IMG/VR virus record: IMGVR_UViG_3300042691_035875
Coordinates: 1 to 29,894 of that record
Length of the DNA stretch: 29,894 bases
Source: a virus
Direction: 5' to 3' (one strand)
The notes below the pieces were generated by a model that was given only the letters and a program-made list of their open reading frames with translations, was not told the origin of the DNA and did not search any database. Below are positions 13,788-26,700 of the stretch, in pieces (the first letter of the stretch is position 1; every line of letters begins with the position of its first letter). Made by a program: the position numbers and the translations under genes.

Positions 13788-15749
13788 ATGGCTGGAGAAG
13801 GAATTAAAAAAGTATTAGGTGTGGGTAAAGATGTGATAAAAACTCTTGACCCTACACAGGAAGGTCTGACCGATTTAGATAAAATTTTAAAAAGTATGAT
13901 TCCAACAGCTGGTGCATCCGCATTAGCTTCAGGACTAAATGACTCTTTAAAATTTGTCATAGAGATGGACCAAACTTTTGCAAAATTAGCACAAAAGATG
14001 GGTGTTGGAGAACAAATGTCTTCTTTGATGAAAGAAAACTTTGCAAAGACTACTGAGGAAATAATTTTGATGGGAGGTAAATTTGAAGATGCGGTTAAAA
14101 TACAGGAAGATTATTTAAATGTTACAAATAGAGCCGCGTTATTAAATGCGGATATTGCAAAATCACTATATGCGACTTCTAAAGTTACGGGACAAGCTGC
14201 AGATGCATTAGTAACAGGTTTCTTAGATGCGGGATATGAGGCTGATAACATTGCTGAAAATATGTTACGAGTCCAAAAAACCGCAAATTCTATGGGGATT
14301 AGTTCTCAGGCGGTATCTTCAATGGTATTGTCAAACTTAGATAAATTAAATAAATTTACTTTTAAAGATGGTGTTGATGGATTGGCTAAAATGGCTGCTA
14401 AAGCAGCAATGTTTAGAATTGACATGTCTGAAACATTTAGTTTGGCGGATAAGTTATTAAGTCCTGAAAATGCAATTGAAGTTGCATCCGCATTACAAAG
14501 ATTAGGTGGCGCAACAAGTCAATTGGCTAGTCCATTAAGATTAATGGATTTGGCTCAAAATAATGTACCCGAATTACAAAATCAACTTGGAAAACTTGTT
14601 GAAAAATATACTTTCTTTAACGAAGAAACTAAGTCATTTCAAATTATGCCAGGCGCAAGAAGAGAATTGAAAGCGGTAAGTGATAGTTTAGGGGTTAGTG
14701 TTGAGACTCTAACTAAGATGGGTATTGAAGGTGCAAAACTAAAAAAGAAAATGTCTGAAATTAGTTTTGATGGGCTTGATTTTAATAAAGAACAACAAGA
14801 ACAAATTACTAATTTGGCAAATTTAAAAGGTGGTAAATATCAAATTGAATTTAAAGATAAGGATGGTACGACTATAACAAAAACATTAGAAGAATTAAAA
14901 AATTTAACTGATGAGCAGGAAGTAAGTTTAAAGGAATATTTACAAAAACAAACTGAAACGGTAAGTGATGACCCCCAAAAACAGATGGTTGATTTGGCTA
15001 AAGAACAATTAGGTAGAGCTGACACTATGATTGCTAAATTATCTGCATTACAAATGGCGCCTCAGTTGGCGGTTGCTGGTGGTAAAGGAGGTGAGGATTT
15101 ACTACAAAAATCATTTGAAATTAATCAAAAACAATTAGAGTCATTTTTGTCGGCAAATAAATTTGATAATTTGTCAAAAACAATTACCCCTGTTACGGAT
15201 TCTTTGATTAAAATTTCTGAATTAATGAGTGATGGGGAATTTAAAAAGGCCGCTGAGGAGTTTAAAAATTTACCTGGAGAATTTGGTAAAGTTATTGGAG
15301 CACAAATTGCAACACCATTAATGGAGACATTAATGAAAAATCTACCTGAAACTCTTAAACAAACTATTACTGATTTTTTTGGTAATGCTGGGGAGGCTGA
15401 GGACTTTATTTGGAGACCTGGTGGTAAAATTCAAAAATTCAAACAAGACGATTTAATAATTGGAGGAACTAACTTAGTTAATCAAAAGGTTAATAAACCA
15501 GTTATTACTGAACCTGAAAATAAAAATATCATTCAGAATAATAACACTACCTTAACTAATAAAACCGAATCAACTGTTGGTGGTGAGATTACTCTAAAAG
15601 TTGTTGTTGATTCATCTACAAGTAAAAATATTACAATAAGTGAAGCAAATATTATTGGAGAGAGAGTTGCTGCGGCACTTAAAAGTAGACCCGACCTCCA
15701 AGATGAGTTTAAGAAAGCCTTGAACTTTACATCTAATGATAAGAAGTAA
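13788..15749 (+). CDS. Tail tape measure protein
   Basis: Determines tail length and occupies the tube lumen before DNA ejection. The 653-aa sequence is largely helical and repetitive in Ala, Leu, Lys and Glu. It contains AADALVTGFLDAGYEADNIAENML and LQRLGGATSQLASPLRLMDLAQNN, the latter a pattern common in phage tape measure proteins. A hydrophobic small-residue segment (MIPTAGASALASGL) lies near residue 35. An Asn/Thr-rich linker near residues 575-600 precedes a short C-terminal domain. The length is comparable with T4 gp29 (about 590 aa), which suggests a tail of roughly T4 length. Its place directly after the tail chaperone matches the conserved order chaperone, tape measure, baseplate. 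Confidence 0.85.
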   Translation: MAGEGIKKVLGVGKDVIKTLDPTQEGLTDLDKILKSMIPTAGASALASGLNDSLKFVIEMDQTFAKLAQKMGVGEQMSSLMKENFAKTTEEIILMGGKFEDAVKIQEDYLNVTNRAALLNADIAKSLYATSKVTGQAADALVTGFLDAGYEADNIAENMLRVQKTANSMGISSQAVSSMVLSNLDKLNKFTFKDGVDGLAKMAAKAAMFRIDMSETFSLADKLLSPENAIEVASALQRLGGATSQLASPLRLMDLAQNNVPELQNQLGKLVEKYTFFNEETKSFQIMPGARRELKAVSDSLGVSVETLTKMGIEGAKLKKKMSEISFDGLDFNKEQQEQITNLANLKGGKYQIEFKDKDGTTITKTLEELKNLTDEQEVSLKEYLQKQTETVSDDPQKQMVDLAKEQLGRADTMIAKLSALQMAPQLAVAGGKGGEDLLQKSFEINQKQLESFLSANKFDNLSKTITPVTDSLIKISELMSDGEFKKAAEEFKNLPGEFGKVIGAQIATPLMETLMKNLPETLKQTITDFFGNAGEAEDFIWRPGGKIQKFKQDDLIIGGTNLVNQKVNKPVITEPENKNIIQNNNTTLTNKTESTVGGEITLKVVVDSSTSKNITISEANIIGERVAAALKSRPDLQDEFKKALNFTSNDKK

Positions 15750-15782
15750 CCTTCCTTAATTTTAAAAAATTACATTTTATTC

Positions 15783-15790
15783 TATTTATA
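15783..15790 (+). promoter_or_regulatory. TATTTATA motif before the 1546-aa baseplate gene
   Basis: An exact copy, 14 bases before the ATG, within the 55-base gap after the tape measure gene. No hairpin terminator was seen in this gap. Confidence 0.5.
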
Positions 15791-15804
15791 TAGAAATTAA
15801 CGTA

Positions 15805-18800
15805 ATGTCCGAAAACAAACTTAGTTTAATTGGTTCCGAGCAATTTAGAAATTCTATTTTAGTCAAAAATTTGAAACCTTATAATGTTTCAGGTAATTTT
15901 ACACCGGCCCAAGAACCTATAAATTATGAAACAGAATTAACTGTTGATGGTACAGTACGTGATAGTGAGAATATCAGTACTAACATTACTTTTCCTGCTA
16001 AAAATAAAACAATCCCTAACAAATATGGTGCGGATGATGGTAATTTTATTGACGGAGCTGAGTTAATCCAAGACGTTACACTTGCAAACCCTGTTAATGT
16101 CGTTACTGATAATGAATCAATAACACCGGCATTTCCACCAAGAGTTGAGTATAACTATTCGGACAGCAAACTGGATTTAGTTAGTGAATTTTTTATTGAT
16201 AATTCTGAGGTTATAAATCGTTTCGTACCTAATGAAGGTTACGAAGATATGTATATTGTAACTGACACCATCGTTCAAAAAGACGTAAAATTTAATGGTG
16301 TTTATCCTGAGTTCGTACAAGGTACTTATAGTATTTTAGATATAATATCTAACAATGAAGCAACCAGTAATGATTCATATATCCAAAGAATCGGAGCGGA
16401 CAGATTGAAATTTTCTTTTGAGGAGAGAGTTTTTGAGGAAATTAGAAAAAACACATTAGGTAGAGTTAACATATTAAATCAGCCTGATTTATCATTATTT
16501 GTCACAGGACAAGTTCCATTGACAGATAAGAATTGGACTATTACCGTACCTGACGGTTTATTAGATAATTTAGTTGCGTTAACTCAAAGAGTTACTGGAA
16601 CGTATTATCCACAGTCACCTATTGAGGGTGAGTATTTTGAAACACCACAAAGAAGGTCAACAAAAGCGGGACAGTTATTACAAAAAGGAATAAGAAATTT
16701 ATCTAATAATAATTCTCCTTCACAAAAATTTATAGCAAATACAGGTAGCGGACAAAAATCCACTTTATTTGCAAATTTAGATTATAACAAATATAAACCA
16801 GGTTATAGTGGTAAATTAAATTATTATGTTGGTAATGAGAATTTGGCAGGAGCGTTAGTTGCTTCACCTGCTGATGATGTACCAAAAACTGCGGAAGGTT
16901 TAGTTACAACTACAACAGTTTATGGACCCGATAAGTTAGCGACATTATTTGATGGGAACGTTCAGTATCAATTTGGAATGGCTTCCAAAACATACGATGA
17001 ACGTCCTGTTTTTGACGGAGGATTTGTTTGGGTTCAAAAAGGAAAGAAAAGTGATGAGTTTAAGAAGGTCGGACCTGGTGGTGAAAAGTTTGGTAAGAAC
17101 GATGCTTCAAACTCACTTAGGTCAGCTTACGACCAAGTATTATCAACTGATTACGAATTCAGACCTGGCTCAATATTAGATGCTACTCAGAGATTAATTG
17201 ATGCAACCCCAAATAGAGGTGTTGATAGATTGGCTCACGTTGGTAACGCTATTAATCAGGTTTCTAAAGTATTTTGGGATGGATATAAAGAAATAACTAA
17301 AGGTTCTAAAGTTAGAACTTATGTTAATGAAAAAGGTAAGGAAGTTGGAAAAGAATACGGTAGAGTGTTTGCGAAAGACAATCCATATTTTACCTATTCA
17401 AACCTACAAGGTACGATTGCAAATACTTCAGGAAGTGAAACTAATGGTAATATTAGAAGATTTTCATATTCAGTCCTTGATAGTACGTACAACTTGAATA
17501 TTACTCCATTTAAAAATGGAGGAACTAGTGTTAAAGACGGTAAGGTAAAAAAATACATGGTGTCAATTGAGAACTTGGCGTGGAAAGGTTCTCCTGAATA
17601 TGACGATTTACCTGCTTGTGAAAAAGGTCCTAATGGTGGTAGAATCATGTGGTTCCCCCCATACGACTTAACTTTTTCAGATTCATCTGCTGCCGGATGG
17701 AACCCAACCAATTTTTTGGGTAGACCCGAACCAATTTACACTTATCAAAATACAACTAGAACTGGTAGTATTGGATTTAAAGTTATTGTGGACCACCCAT
17801 CAGTATTAAATTTAATTGTTAATAAAGAATTAAATAAAGAGGATAACTACACAACCCAACAAGTAATTAATTCATTTTTTGCTGGATTAAAAAAATATGA
17901 CATATATGAAATTGCTAAAAAATTCAATTCTTTAAGTCTACCTACAATAGAACAGGCATATCAGTCAATATTAGAAAATCCAAATGCGACAAGAGAAGAT
18001 ATACAAGGAGTTGCCAACGGATTAAGTGGACCTTCTGAAATTAATAACTCTGAAAATATTCAGGTTGATGGATGGGCCGGAATAAGATTTTTCTTTAATC
18101 CTGAACCCCCGTTTGATAACTCACAAAATTTTTCCGAGGTTAGTCTTGCTTTAAGTACTTTACTAACAACTAAAGGAGATAATTTTGATACATTCGGTTC
18201 ACAAATAGTGGAATATAATAATGTAACCATTGAAGATATTAGACAACAAATTACTTCAATTATTACTGATAAAAAAGGTAAAATTAGTATTGAGCTTGAA
18301 CCTGGTCTTTCATCAATAAATGCGAGTGACATTGAGTTATCAGTTACAAAATATTTTACTGACATTACTGAAATTGGTGAAAAGTCATTTGAAAATGGAG
18401 ACATTAAAATTAATGTATTGACTTCACCATCAACTACAATAATACCAAAAAATTCGTCAGGAAACGGAGGAACATATAATTGTCCTAATAATCAATATGA
18501 CCCAAGTTCAATTGATTCCTTTGCATGTAGTTCGGCACTAATTAAAAATATCACAGTGACCCCAAGTCAACCAACCGCTCAAGGTGAAAATCAAAATAAT
18601 CAGAATAGAGCTAATCAAAATGTAAACAATGGGTTACCAACACAACCAAACACTGATATAATAGACAAAACTAAAAATATTAGTAAAAAAATATTAAGAG
18701 AATTATTAGTTGAGTCGGACTACTTTGAAATGATAAAACAGGATACCCCATTTTTATACGACTCAATAAAACAAAAAATAAAATATTTTCATCCTGCATT

Positions 18801-20445
18801 CCACTCAATTACTCCCGAAGGGTTAAACTCAAGGATTACATTTTTAAACCAATGTGTTAGACCTGGAAGAACAATACCAACTGAAAGAGGTAATGATTTA
18901 ATCGCGAATGATTCGTTTAATACTAATTTTGGTACACCTCCGGTTTTAATATTAAGAATTGGTGATTTTTATAATACTAAGATTATTCCTGATGGGGTAA
19001 CATTTACTTATGAAAATTTGGATATCAATCCTGAGGGAATTGGAGTACAACCAATGATTGCGTCAGTTCAGATTAATTTTAAAATGATTGGGGGTCATGG
19101 GTTAAAAGAGCCGGTTGAAAAATTACAAAACGCATTGTCATTTAATTTCTATGCTAATACTGAAATGTATGACGATAGAGCGGATGTTACTGAAGATACT
19201 ACTGCAATTGATAATGAATTAGTTAGTGCAATTTTTAATAACGAACCAATTGCGACAATTAATGACGTGTCAAACATTATTGAAAATGATGGAGGGGACA
19301 CTATTGGTAAAATACTGACTATAACTCCTAATACAGGAGGTACTCAGACAGGGACTATTAGTTACACCACATTTGTTGATGAAGTCGTTAATCAAACCAA
19401 AGAATATTTTGACGAAACAAATAAATTTATAACATCAACTGTTAATCAGTATGGATATGGGTTATTTAAACAATTCTCAACATATAGAAAATATTTTGAA
19501 GGTGATTTGAATGATTTTAATGTGTCAAAATATCCTACTAAAATATATGGTAAAACTAGTTATGAGGGTAATATCGGAGCTCTTTCTCTGTTATTACAGG
19601 GGATAGTAACTGCGGGTAACGACGTATTTCACGAGGAGTTAACAAAAATAAATTCACCAATTTCAGATAGATTGGCACTAACTACCAATTTTAATACTTT
19701 AATTCAGAACAAATCAAAGGGAGGATTTTCTGACTTATCGTCAAGTATGAATGATTTTGCAAATAAACAAGCGAATTACATACAGTTCTTCAGAAAAATG
19801 GATTTTATATTAAGTTCTACTGATGGTAAAATATTAAATAATAATAGCCCAAAGATATATGATTTATCAGGTACTACAACATTGACAGCTATGACAAGTG
19901 ATTATGGGGTGATTTCAGATAATTTAAATAACTTTTCTACTTTGTTGTCAGACAATGATTTATATCCTTCAGGTGATAATAAATATATTGAAGATTCTGC
20001 AGGATTTTATTTTACCCCATTTGTTAATAGTAATGTGTTACAATCAAACAATAATGTTAATTTGATTTACACTTTATTTGCGTCTGATTTATTGGATGAG
20101 GGAAAGAAACAGAAATTTAGAGATGACTTGATAAAAAACATTAATACCCAACAATCAATAGATGGTATTGATACTGTAATTAAGCAACTTGTAGACGCTT
20201 TCCAAGAAGAAAAAACAAAAGAAATGGAAAAGATTAATTCTATTTTATCTGGACCTGGTTATGATATATATCTGAATTATAACCCATTAGACAATGATGG
20301 GAAATCAATTAAAGGTAAAGAAAGGACCGTTAATTTTACAACATCAAACGGTACCGACGAGCAGAAAAACAGAATTAAAAAAATATACTCAAGTGAGAAT
20401 ACTGGAAGTGATGATAAATTTAATGACAAAAAGAAATTTTTATAA
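15805..20445 (+). CDS. Large baseplate / tail tube-end structural protein (1546 aa)
   Basis: No close named match is recognised. Two regions look like tube-type beta domains. One is residues about 605-680 (IMWFPPYDLTF, then WNPTNFLGRPEPIYTYQNTTR, then IGFKVIVDHPS). The other is about 1040-1125 (PPVLILRIGDFYNTKIIPDGVTF, then IASVQINFKMIGGHG). Patterns of this kind occur in proteins that join the tail tube to the baseplate, such as T4 gp48 and gp54. An Asn/Gln-rich linker around residues 925-945 separates the two halves. The location after the tape measure gene is where T4 has genes 48 and 54, so one fused protein doing both jobs is possible. There is no signal peptide or membrane segment. The stop is two bases before the next ATG, so the three baseplate genes are tightly linked. 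Confidence 0.6.
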   Translation: MSENKLSLIGSEQFRNSILVKNLKPYNVSGNFTPAQEPINYETELTVDGTVRDSENISTNITFPAKNKTIPNKYGADDGNFIDGAELIQDVTLANPVNVVTDNESITPAFPPRVEYNYSDSKLDLVSEFFIDNSEVINRFVPNEGYEDMYIVTDTIVQKDVKFNGVYPEFVQGTYSILDIISNNEATSNDSYIQRIGADRLKFSFEERVFEEIRKNTLGRVNILNQPDLSLFVTGQVPLTDKNWTITVPDGLLDNLVALTQRVTGTYYPQSPIEGEYFETPQRRSTKAGQLLQKGIRNLSNNNSPSQKFIANTGSGQKSTLFANLDYNKYKPGYSGKLNYYVGNENLAGALVASPADDVPKTAEGLVTTTTVYGPDKLATLFDGNVQYQFGMASKTYDERPVFDGGFVWVQKGKKSDEFKKVGPGGEKFGKNDASNSLRSAYDQVLSTDYEFRPGSILDATQRLIDATPNRGVDRLAHVGNAINQVSKVFWDGYKEITKGSKVRTYVNEKGKEVGKEYGRVFAKDNPYFTYSNLQGTIANTSGSETNGNIRRFSYSVLDSTYNLNITPFKNGGTSVKDGKVKKYMVSIENLAWKGSPEYDDLPACEKGPNGGRIMWFPPYDLTFSDSSAAGWNPTNFLGRPEPIYTYQNTTRTGSIGFKVIVDHPSVLNLIVNKELNKEDNYTTQQVINSFFAGLKKYDIYEIAKKFNSLSLPTIEQAYQSILENPNATREDIQGVANGLSGPSEINNSENIQVDGWAGIRFFFNPEPPFDNSQNFSEVSLALSTLLTTKGDNFDTFGSQIVEYNNVTIEDIRQQITSIITDKKGKISIELEPGLSSINASDIELSVTKYFTDITEIGEKSFENGDIKINVLTSPSTTIIPKNSSGNGGTYNCPNNQYDPSSIDSFACSSALIKNITVTPSQPTAQGENQNNQNRANQNVNNGLPTQPNTDIIDKTKNISKKILRELLVESDYFEMIKQDTPFLYDSIKQKIKYFHPAFHSITPEGLNSRITFLNQCVRPGRTIPTERGNDLIANDSFNTNFGTPPVLILRIGDFYNTKIIPDGVTFTYENLDINPEGIGVQPMIASVQINFKMIGGHGLKEPVEKLQNALSFNFYANTEMYDDRADVTEDTTAIDNELVSAIFNNEPIATINDVSNIIENDGGDTIGKILTITPNTGGTQTGTISYTTFVDEVVNQTKEYFDETNKFITSTVNQYGYGLFKQFSTYRKYFEGDLNDFNVSKYPTKIYGKTSYEGNIGALSLLLQGIVTAGNDVFHEELTKINSPISDRLALTTNFNTLIQNKSKGGFSDLSSSMNDFANKQANYIQFFRKMDFILSSTDGKILNNNSPKIYDLSGTTTLTAMTSDYGVISDNLNNFSTLLSDNDLYPSGDNKYIEDSAGFYFTPFVNSNVLQSNNNVNLIYTLFASDLLDEGKKQKFRDDLIKNINTQQSIDGIDTVIKQLVDAFQEEKTKEMEKINSILSGPGYDIYLNYNPLDNDGKSIKGKERTVNFTTSNGTDEQKNRIKKIYSSENTGSDDKFNDKKKFL

Positions 20446-20447
20446 TA

Positions 20448-20771
20448 ATGGCAAATGAATATTTGAATAGATATCAAAAATTGATTACTGGAGACATTCA
20501 AACATATATCCCATATGTTAAATTACCTGTCAAATCAACGGATAAAAAGTATATCTATAAATTAGGGGTTTCTAGATTAGATAAAATATCTCAGTTTTAT
20601 TACGAAACACCATTTTTTGGATGGTTAATTTTACAAGCGAATCCTCAATACGGCGGTTCGGAATTGTCAATACCAAATAATTCGGTGTTAAATATACCAT
20701 TTCCTTTAAACAGTTCATTATTAGATTATAATTCAGCGTTGGATACCCACTACTATTATTATGGCAGATAA
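20448..20771 (+). CDS. Baseplate protein, gp53 / tail protein X-like (LysM-like)
   Basis: A 107-residue protein with the pattern of small LysM-like baseplate proteins: KLGVSRLDKISQFYYETPFFGWLILQANPQYGG, then a polar turn and VLNIPFPL. The series RLDxIs-x-x-Y-Y, a W-x-x-hydrophobic-x-x-A-N-P core and a final I-P-x-P is shared by T4 gp53 and the tail protein X family. These sit at the base of the tail tube and help anchor wedge proteins around the hub. It is shorter than T4 gp53 (196 aa), with only the core domain kept. It begins 2 bases after the preceding stop, and its last 11 bases overlap the next gene, so the three baseplate genes are probably translated from one mRNA. Confidence 0.75.
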   Translation: MANEYLNRYQKLITGDIQTYIPYVKLPVKSTDKKYIYKLGVSRLDKISQFYYETPFFGWLILQANPQYGGSELSIPNNSVLNIPFPLNSSLLDYNSALDTHYYYYGR

Positions 20772-23700
20772 AAACATATATATTGAATCAGATTACAATA
20801 ATATTTTTATCATTAATCCTAATAAAGTTTTTGGTGTTGATGGTAAGGTTGAAGATAGGAATGTTGCTCACGAAGAGTTAATAATGTATGCTAACTTAGA
20901 GTGTGACCTACAACCAAGAAGTAGATTAATTAGTGGTTCGGACTCTACAAATATTAGACAAATAGGTTCTTCATCAATTAATTTTTTAAAACCAAATAAT
21001 CAAGATTATTTAACTACAAATTGGACTAAATCACAATTGGATGTTAATGATATTAATGTTGTAAATGGAGAATTATTAGGTATAACTGCAATTAATTTTA
21101 AGGTAAGTAATTCACAAGTCCCTGTAGTTACTGTCAGTTTAGAGGATAGTAAGGGAAGAGCCTTATTTGAGGCGGGTAACGAAAGTATTTACTCAGTATT
21201 TTTTAATCTACCCTACCCAACGTTTTACCTAACTCTTAAAGGTTATTATGGAAAGGCAGTTAGATACCCTTTGTTACTAACAAAATTTGCAAGTAGTTTT
21301 AATTCAAGTACAAGCAATTTTGAAATCACTTTAAATTTTACAGGGTTCCAATTCGGGGTACTTAATGATATTAACATGGGAGAAATATTGGCGTTGCCTC
21401 AAATGTATGTTGAAAGAACTACAGAAAACTCAGGAGGGCAAACTACAAATTTACCAAACCCATTTAAGACAACAACTAGTAAATTCAGTCAAAAAGGATA
21501 TGAGAAAATAGTTCAGGTATATAAAGAGTATAAGTCTAAAGGGTTGATAAGCTCTGATTTTCCAGAATTAACAATTAACCAATTAATAACCACTTTAGAT
21601 AATTTTGTTGCAACCAAGTTAAAAAGCTTTGGTTCAATTTCAATGAGTATATTAAATGACATTCCTACTTATAAGGATGTTATTGACAGCTTTAGAAAAG
21701 ATGTTTTAACTGCGGTGACCCCTCAGTCTTGGGTTAACAAATATTTGGATTTAACTAATCCTTATTATTATGTTATTGAATCTGCAAACGGAGCTCAATA
21801 CAATGAAGAAATACCCGTTTACACATTTAAAAATACTGTCAAAGATGAAGAAAAGATTACTGCCTATGCGGAGTTAGTTGCAATTTTTACAAAGTATTCT
21901 TTAAAATTATCTGAGATAAAGACTTTTAGTATTGGTAAATACGCAATTATTAACGATGTGAATGTTTTAAGTATTTCCAAACTGGATGTTAATCCTCAAA
22001 CCTTCATTGATTATGCTCAATTGACTTTTGAAAAACGAAATGGGGGGGTCAAACCTACTCAGGACCAATTAGAAACAATTATCAATGAGATTAAAAATTT
22101 GTTCCCAAGTGGTAATGAGGAAGAAGATAATATACCGAAAGTAACTTTAAATGGTATTGCTAACAATGTTGTAGGTTCGCAAACATCAAATCAATCAACA
22201 CCCACTCCTCCTTTATTTTTTTCTTGGGAAGGCCCTAAGGAATTTAATGAAAAGATATCAAATCTTGAAACAAAATTATCCGAGAGAGAAGAAGAAATCC
22301 AAGATGATGTTTCTGAAAAATTGACTGATATATTAAAGTCCTCAAATGGTATTGGATTCAGTCCGACAATCCGTAATATTATTGCGGTAATTATGGCCTC
22401 TTGTGAAGGGTTTTTGAGATTAATGAATGAGGTACATGAAAATGCATTTAAAGAAAGAGATAATTCACAAAAAAAACAAGGAGTTCCATTAGATATTAAA
22501 GGACAAAGTTTCCCAGTTTACCCATGGCCTCAGTTTGCGGTTGAATATGTTGATAAGAAAGGTAATAAAAAAGTTGAGCAACAATACCCTGGTGACCCTA
22601 AATACATTAAACAATCTAATGGTAATAATTATAAAGTTTGGCCTGAAATTGAGTTTGTTGAGGAGTTTGTTAAAGGATTTATACAGAGAAGTTTTCCACC
22701 GGTTATCCTACAGAAAAAAACCAATTTAGATTTAGTTACCCGAATATTAATAAGCGGATTTGAAACCCCTTCAAATAATAATCCATATAGTAATGTTATA
22801 TTGACTAACTTTATAATGGAGTATGCTGAAAGATTAAGATTGATTAGTCAATATAATAATTTTATTGATACTAACGATGAAAATCTTTTAAATTATTTAT
22901 CCGCATCCGAAGCTAAAAACTTTTTAGAGGGAGTTATTTCCAATTCTATTGAGATACCTAATTTCTTTAAAAATAATCAAATAAACACGATTACAATTTT
23001 AGAAGACCTACTTAAATCTAAATTTGGGGAGTCAAATCCAAAATATTTAAATTACATTTATGGTAATATTGTGACAGAATATTTGGCGTCCGAGATAAAT
23101 AATACTTTTGACATTTATGATAAAGACTTACCTATTGTCTCAACAGAGATACCTGAAGAGTCAGTAATTCAAAAATATATTGAGTCAAAGAAAAATAATT
23201 TGATACTTCCAACAGTAACCTATCCTTTTGTAATTCCTGATTGGAACAAAGTTAATTTGTCAAATGGTAAAGAAAATTTTGACGCCGACAAAGTGTTTAA
23301 CACCAATAAATCATTGGCTTATAACAAAAATATTAAAAAAATTGCCAACTATGTTAACCCTACAGTTGTTGGTTCATTCGGTGATAAAAAATCAAACCGA
23401 CCATTTACCAACTTTAAATCATTTAGGAATTTAATTGATATTACTAATGTAACAAATTTAGAAACTTTTTATGATAATAGAAAAACTTATGAAGTTTTTA
23501 CTGAAGGACAAGTAACTAATCTTAGAAGTTTATTCAAATCAAAACAAACTACGTCAATTCTCAATACTCCATATTTCATAAATGCATTACAAGAAGGGGT
23601 TGAAAATGAAAGACAAGAGTTAAGTTACGCTTATAAAAAGGCATCATATCTATTCATTAATAGTTTACCATTATCAACATTAAGAGAGAAATATAGAAAT

Positions 23701-26700
23701 GATGATGGTACCACAGGTATTGATTTAGATTACATCGCGTCCACATTTAGAAAATTTGGGGCGGTTCATACTTTACCTAAATTATGGATAATTAAAATTG
23801 GTTCAATTTGGAGCCGATACAAATATTGGATTGAAAATAATAAGACCGACTATATGTCATCAGTTTTTACTGATTTCAATGCTAACCTTAATTACGACCC
23901 AATTAACTCCGACCCAACAAAACAATATGAAATTGATGGTGTTTACTATGGTAGTGCATACACATTTACATTACAAAGGATACAAACTAATCAATTAAAT
24001 GCGACGACCGCAGTGACTCAAAATGTAGGATTCTATCCGAAACTAATCAACGACTTTAATTATTTTATCAACGGTTCAAACATCTATCAAGATAACTCAA
24101 CAATTGAAGACAATATAAATACAAAAGTTTCGTTTGGTAAACTTATATTTAAAAACACTAATTCTTCAAATTTGGTTGCTAATGACTCGGTTAATGAGGG
24201 GATAGTTGATTTTAAAGGATGGTCCATTTTAATTGAAAATGAGATTAAAAGTACTCCACTTAAAAAATATTACACACCTGTCCCATCTTATGGAACTGTT
24301 GTGTCTCAAATAGTTAATGAAAGTTTAATTCCTGGAACCCCATCTACAGTTAGGTCTCAATTTGATTTTGTTAACAACCCTGCAATTTTTAATGGGTCTG
24401 TTAGGTTATTATGGGGTGCACCAAACTATGGATATTTTGATACCAAATCATATAAGATTAACCAACCAAATGAGTATTTGAAGAAAGTTAAAGATGATGA
24501 GGTCTATCAAAACCCATTTGACTTATTGGCTAGCGGAGGAACGGATAGTTACAGTTCAATTGAAGAAATTTTTACAGTATTTACCAAAGAGGAATTGGAT
24601 ATTTTTGAAGGATATTTTAATGTATTTAGTCAATCGTCTAAAAAAACTACCGATGAGATAACTTTCCAAAAGATAATGATTAATGCATTGTCAGTTGATT
24701 TAAATTTTAATGCTGACACTTTAACCGACTCAGGTAAACAAATTGCTCAAATCCAAACGGACCAACTTAAAAACTTTGTCAACACAATATCGTCAAATAT
24801 TAATTATGATTTAATAATTAAAAAGGGGAATACCGAGAACTTTAGTTACAAGGACTTCTCAATTTTTTCAAACACACCTTTAAAATATTCAAACGATAAT
24901 ATTGAAACTTATATTAATAATTCTGTTCCGACTTCAGCAAATACTATAACATTAGAAACATCACAAGAAAATGAAAATAAAGCTTGGGAAGCTTTAGAAC
25001 TGTATGTAGGATTTTCAAATATTAACGGGTTTAAATATAGTGATAGTGGTTCATATATAACTGATTTTTTCCCTGATTTTAATATAGGATTTACTGAAGA
25101 AAATATTAAGAGATTTAGTGGTATAATTAAAATTTATGCGACTCAAAAATATAAAGGAGAAACACCAACATCTTTTAGAACAATAATATCAAACAATCTT
25201 GAATCTAAAGATATATTAGCAAATAACCTAATTCAAAAAATAGATTTAAAATTGAAAAAAGAATTACCTTCATATAGTGAGGGTGGTAACTACAAATCAA
25301 AACGAGATGTTACAGAAGGTATGCAAAGTAAATTTGAATACTATGACATGTTTAAAGCGTTAAATGATAAATGGGTTGCTGGTAATGATTATAATGATAA
25401 ATTATTGTTTGAAGACTTTTTATTTTTAGACAGAGCGAATAGAGATGTTGGTAATGATATATATGTAGATGTTTTTGGTATAAAAGATTATTTAAAAAAT
25501 GCTTCACCTGAAGCTAATCTATATACAATAATTGAAAGTATTGCGCGAAATGCTAACTTCGTACCATTTATGATGCCTTCGTATATTAACTTTTATAATA
25601 TACAAAGAGTTGGTACAACACCTAGACCATATAACCCTGATGAGTTCGCCAATTCATTATTTGGGACTTACACTACAGTTGATTACCAAGACTCAAGAAC
25701 CAAATATCTGTTTCAGTATTCGGACGAACCGTCAACACATTTAGACGTTCAAGACACAAATTATGGATATAATGACGACGGAATTTATTTAGATAGACCT
25801 GGTAATAATACTTTATTGGTTGATGACGGTAAGAAAACAGAAACTGAAAAGGCGTTATCAAATAAAGTCTGTGGATTTGCAATTGATTTTGGTTTACAAA
25901 ATCAAAGTGTATTTGAAGGTATACAGGTGGGTCAAGATATCGGACAACCAACATCTGAGTCATTAAAGGCTGAATATGACATGGCAAATTTGGCGAATGG
26001 AACATCAACAACAACCCAAAGTGTTAGTTTATATAATTTATATAAACAAAGAAGTTATTCGTCAACTATAAGTTGTATGGGTAATGCTATGATACAACCT
26101 ACTATGTTTTTTGCATTAAGAGGGGTACCATTATTTGCAGGTACCTACCAAATACAAGAAGTTAGCCATGTGGTGACACCTGATTCATTTAAGACAACTT
26201 TTTCAGGGGTAAGAGTTAAAACTACGACATTCCCAACAATTGATAATGTTTTACAATCAATTAACAAACAAATTATTAGTAATATAAAATCTCAGACAAG
26301 TCAGGAACAATCATTACAAACGTTACCAAACACAAATACTATAACAAATAACGCATCAACTGCGGTTAATGTTGCCGGTAACAAACCTGTATCATCCATA
26401 CAAACTTGTAAACCAACACCAACAGCTTACTCTAAATTCCCATTGATAAATCCTAACGAAACTGTTAGTACGAAAGAGGAAATAATAAGTGGAATGACAC
26501 AGTTAAACATTTCAAAATTAAAACAAGAAATTATTTACAACTTATTTGCAATTGGTTCTTGGAACGGAAATTCGTTCAAAGGAATATGGTTTAACTATGC
26601 GGAGGTTAGTTTAGACGTTCCGACTAAGTTTGGAGGTAACCTAAAGGATTACTTATTTAACGGATATTTGTGTGTGGTAAATAAGAAAAACGAACAGGTA

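Noticed and set aside
17394-18404. Long open frames on the minus strand inside the 1546-aa baseplate gene
   Set aside because: They are antisense to a long gene with consistent codon use, have no recognisable protein pattern, and no upstream motif.
25673-26014. 113-codon minus-strand frame within the hub gene
   Set aside because: It is antisense to the conserved hub-type C-terminal segment, and its composition (His, Gln and Tyr runs) is typical of reverse reading of Asn/Thr-rich codons.
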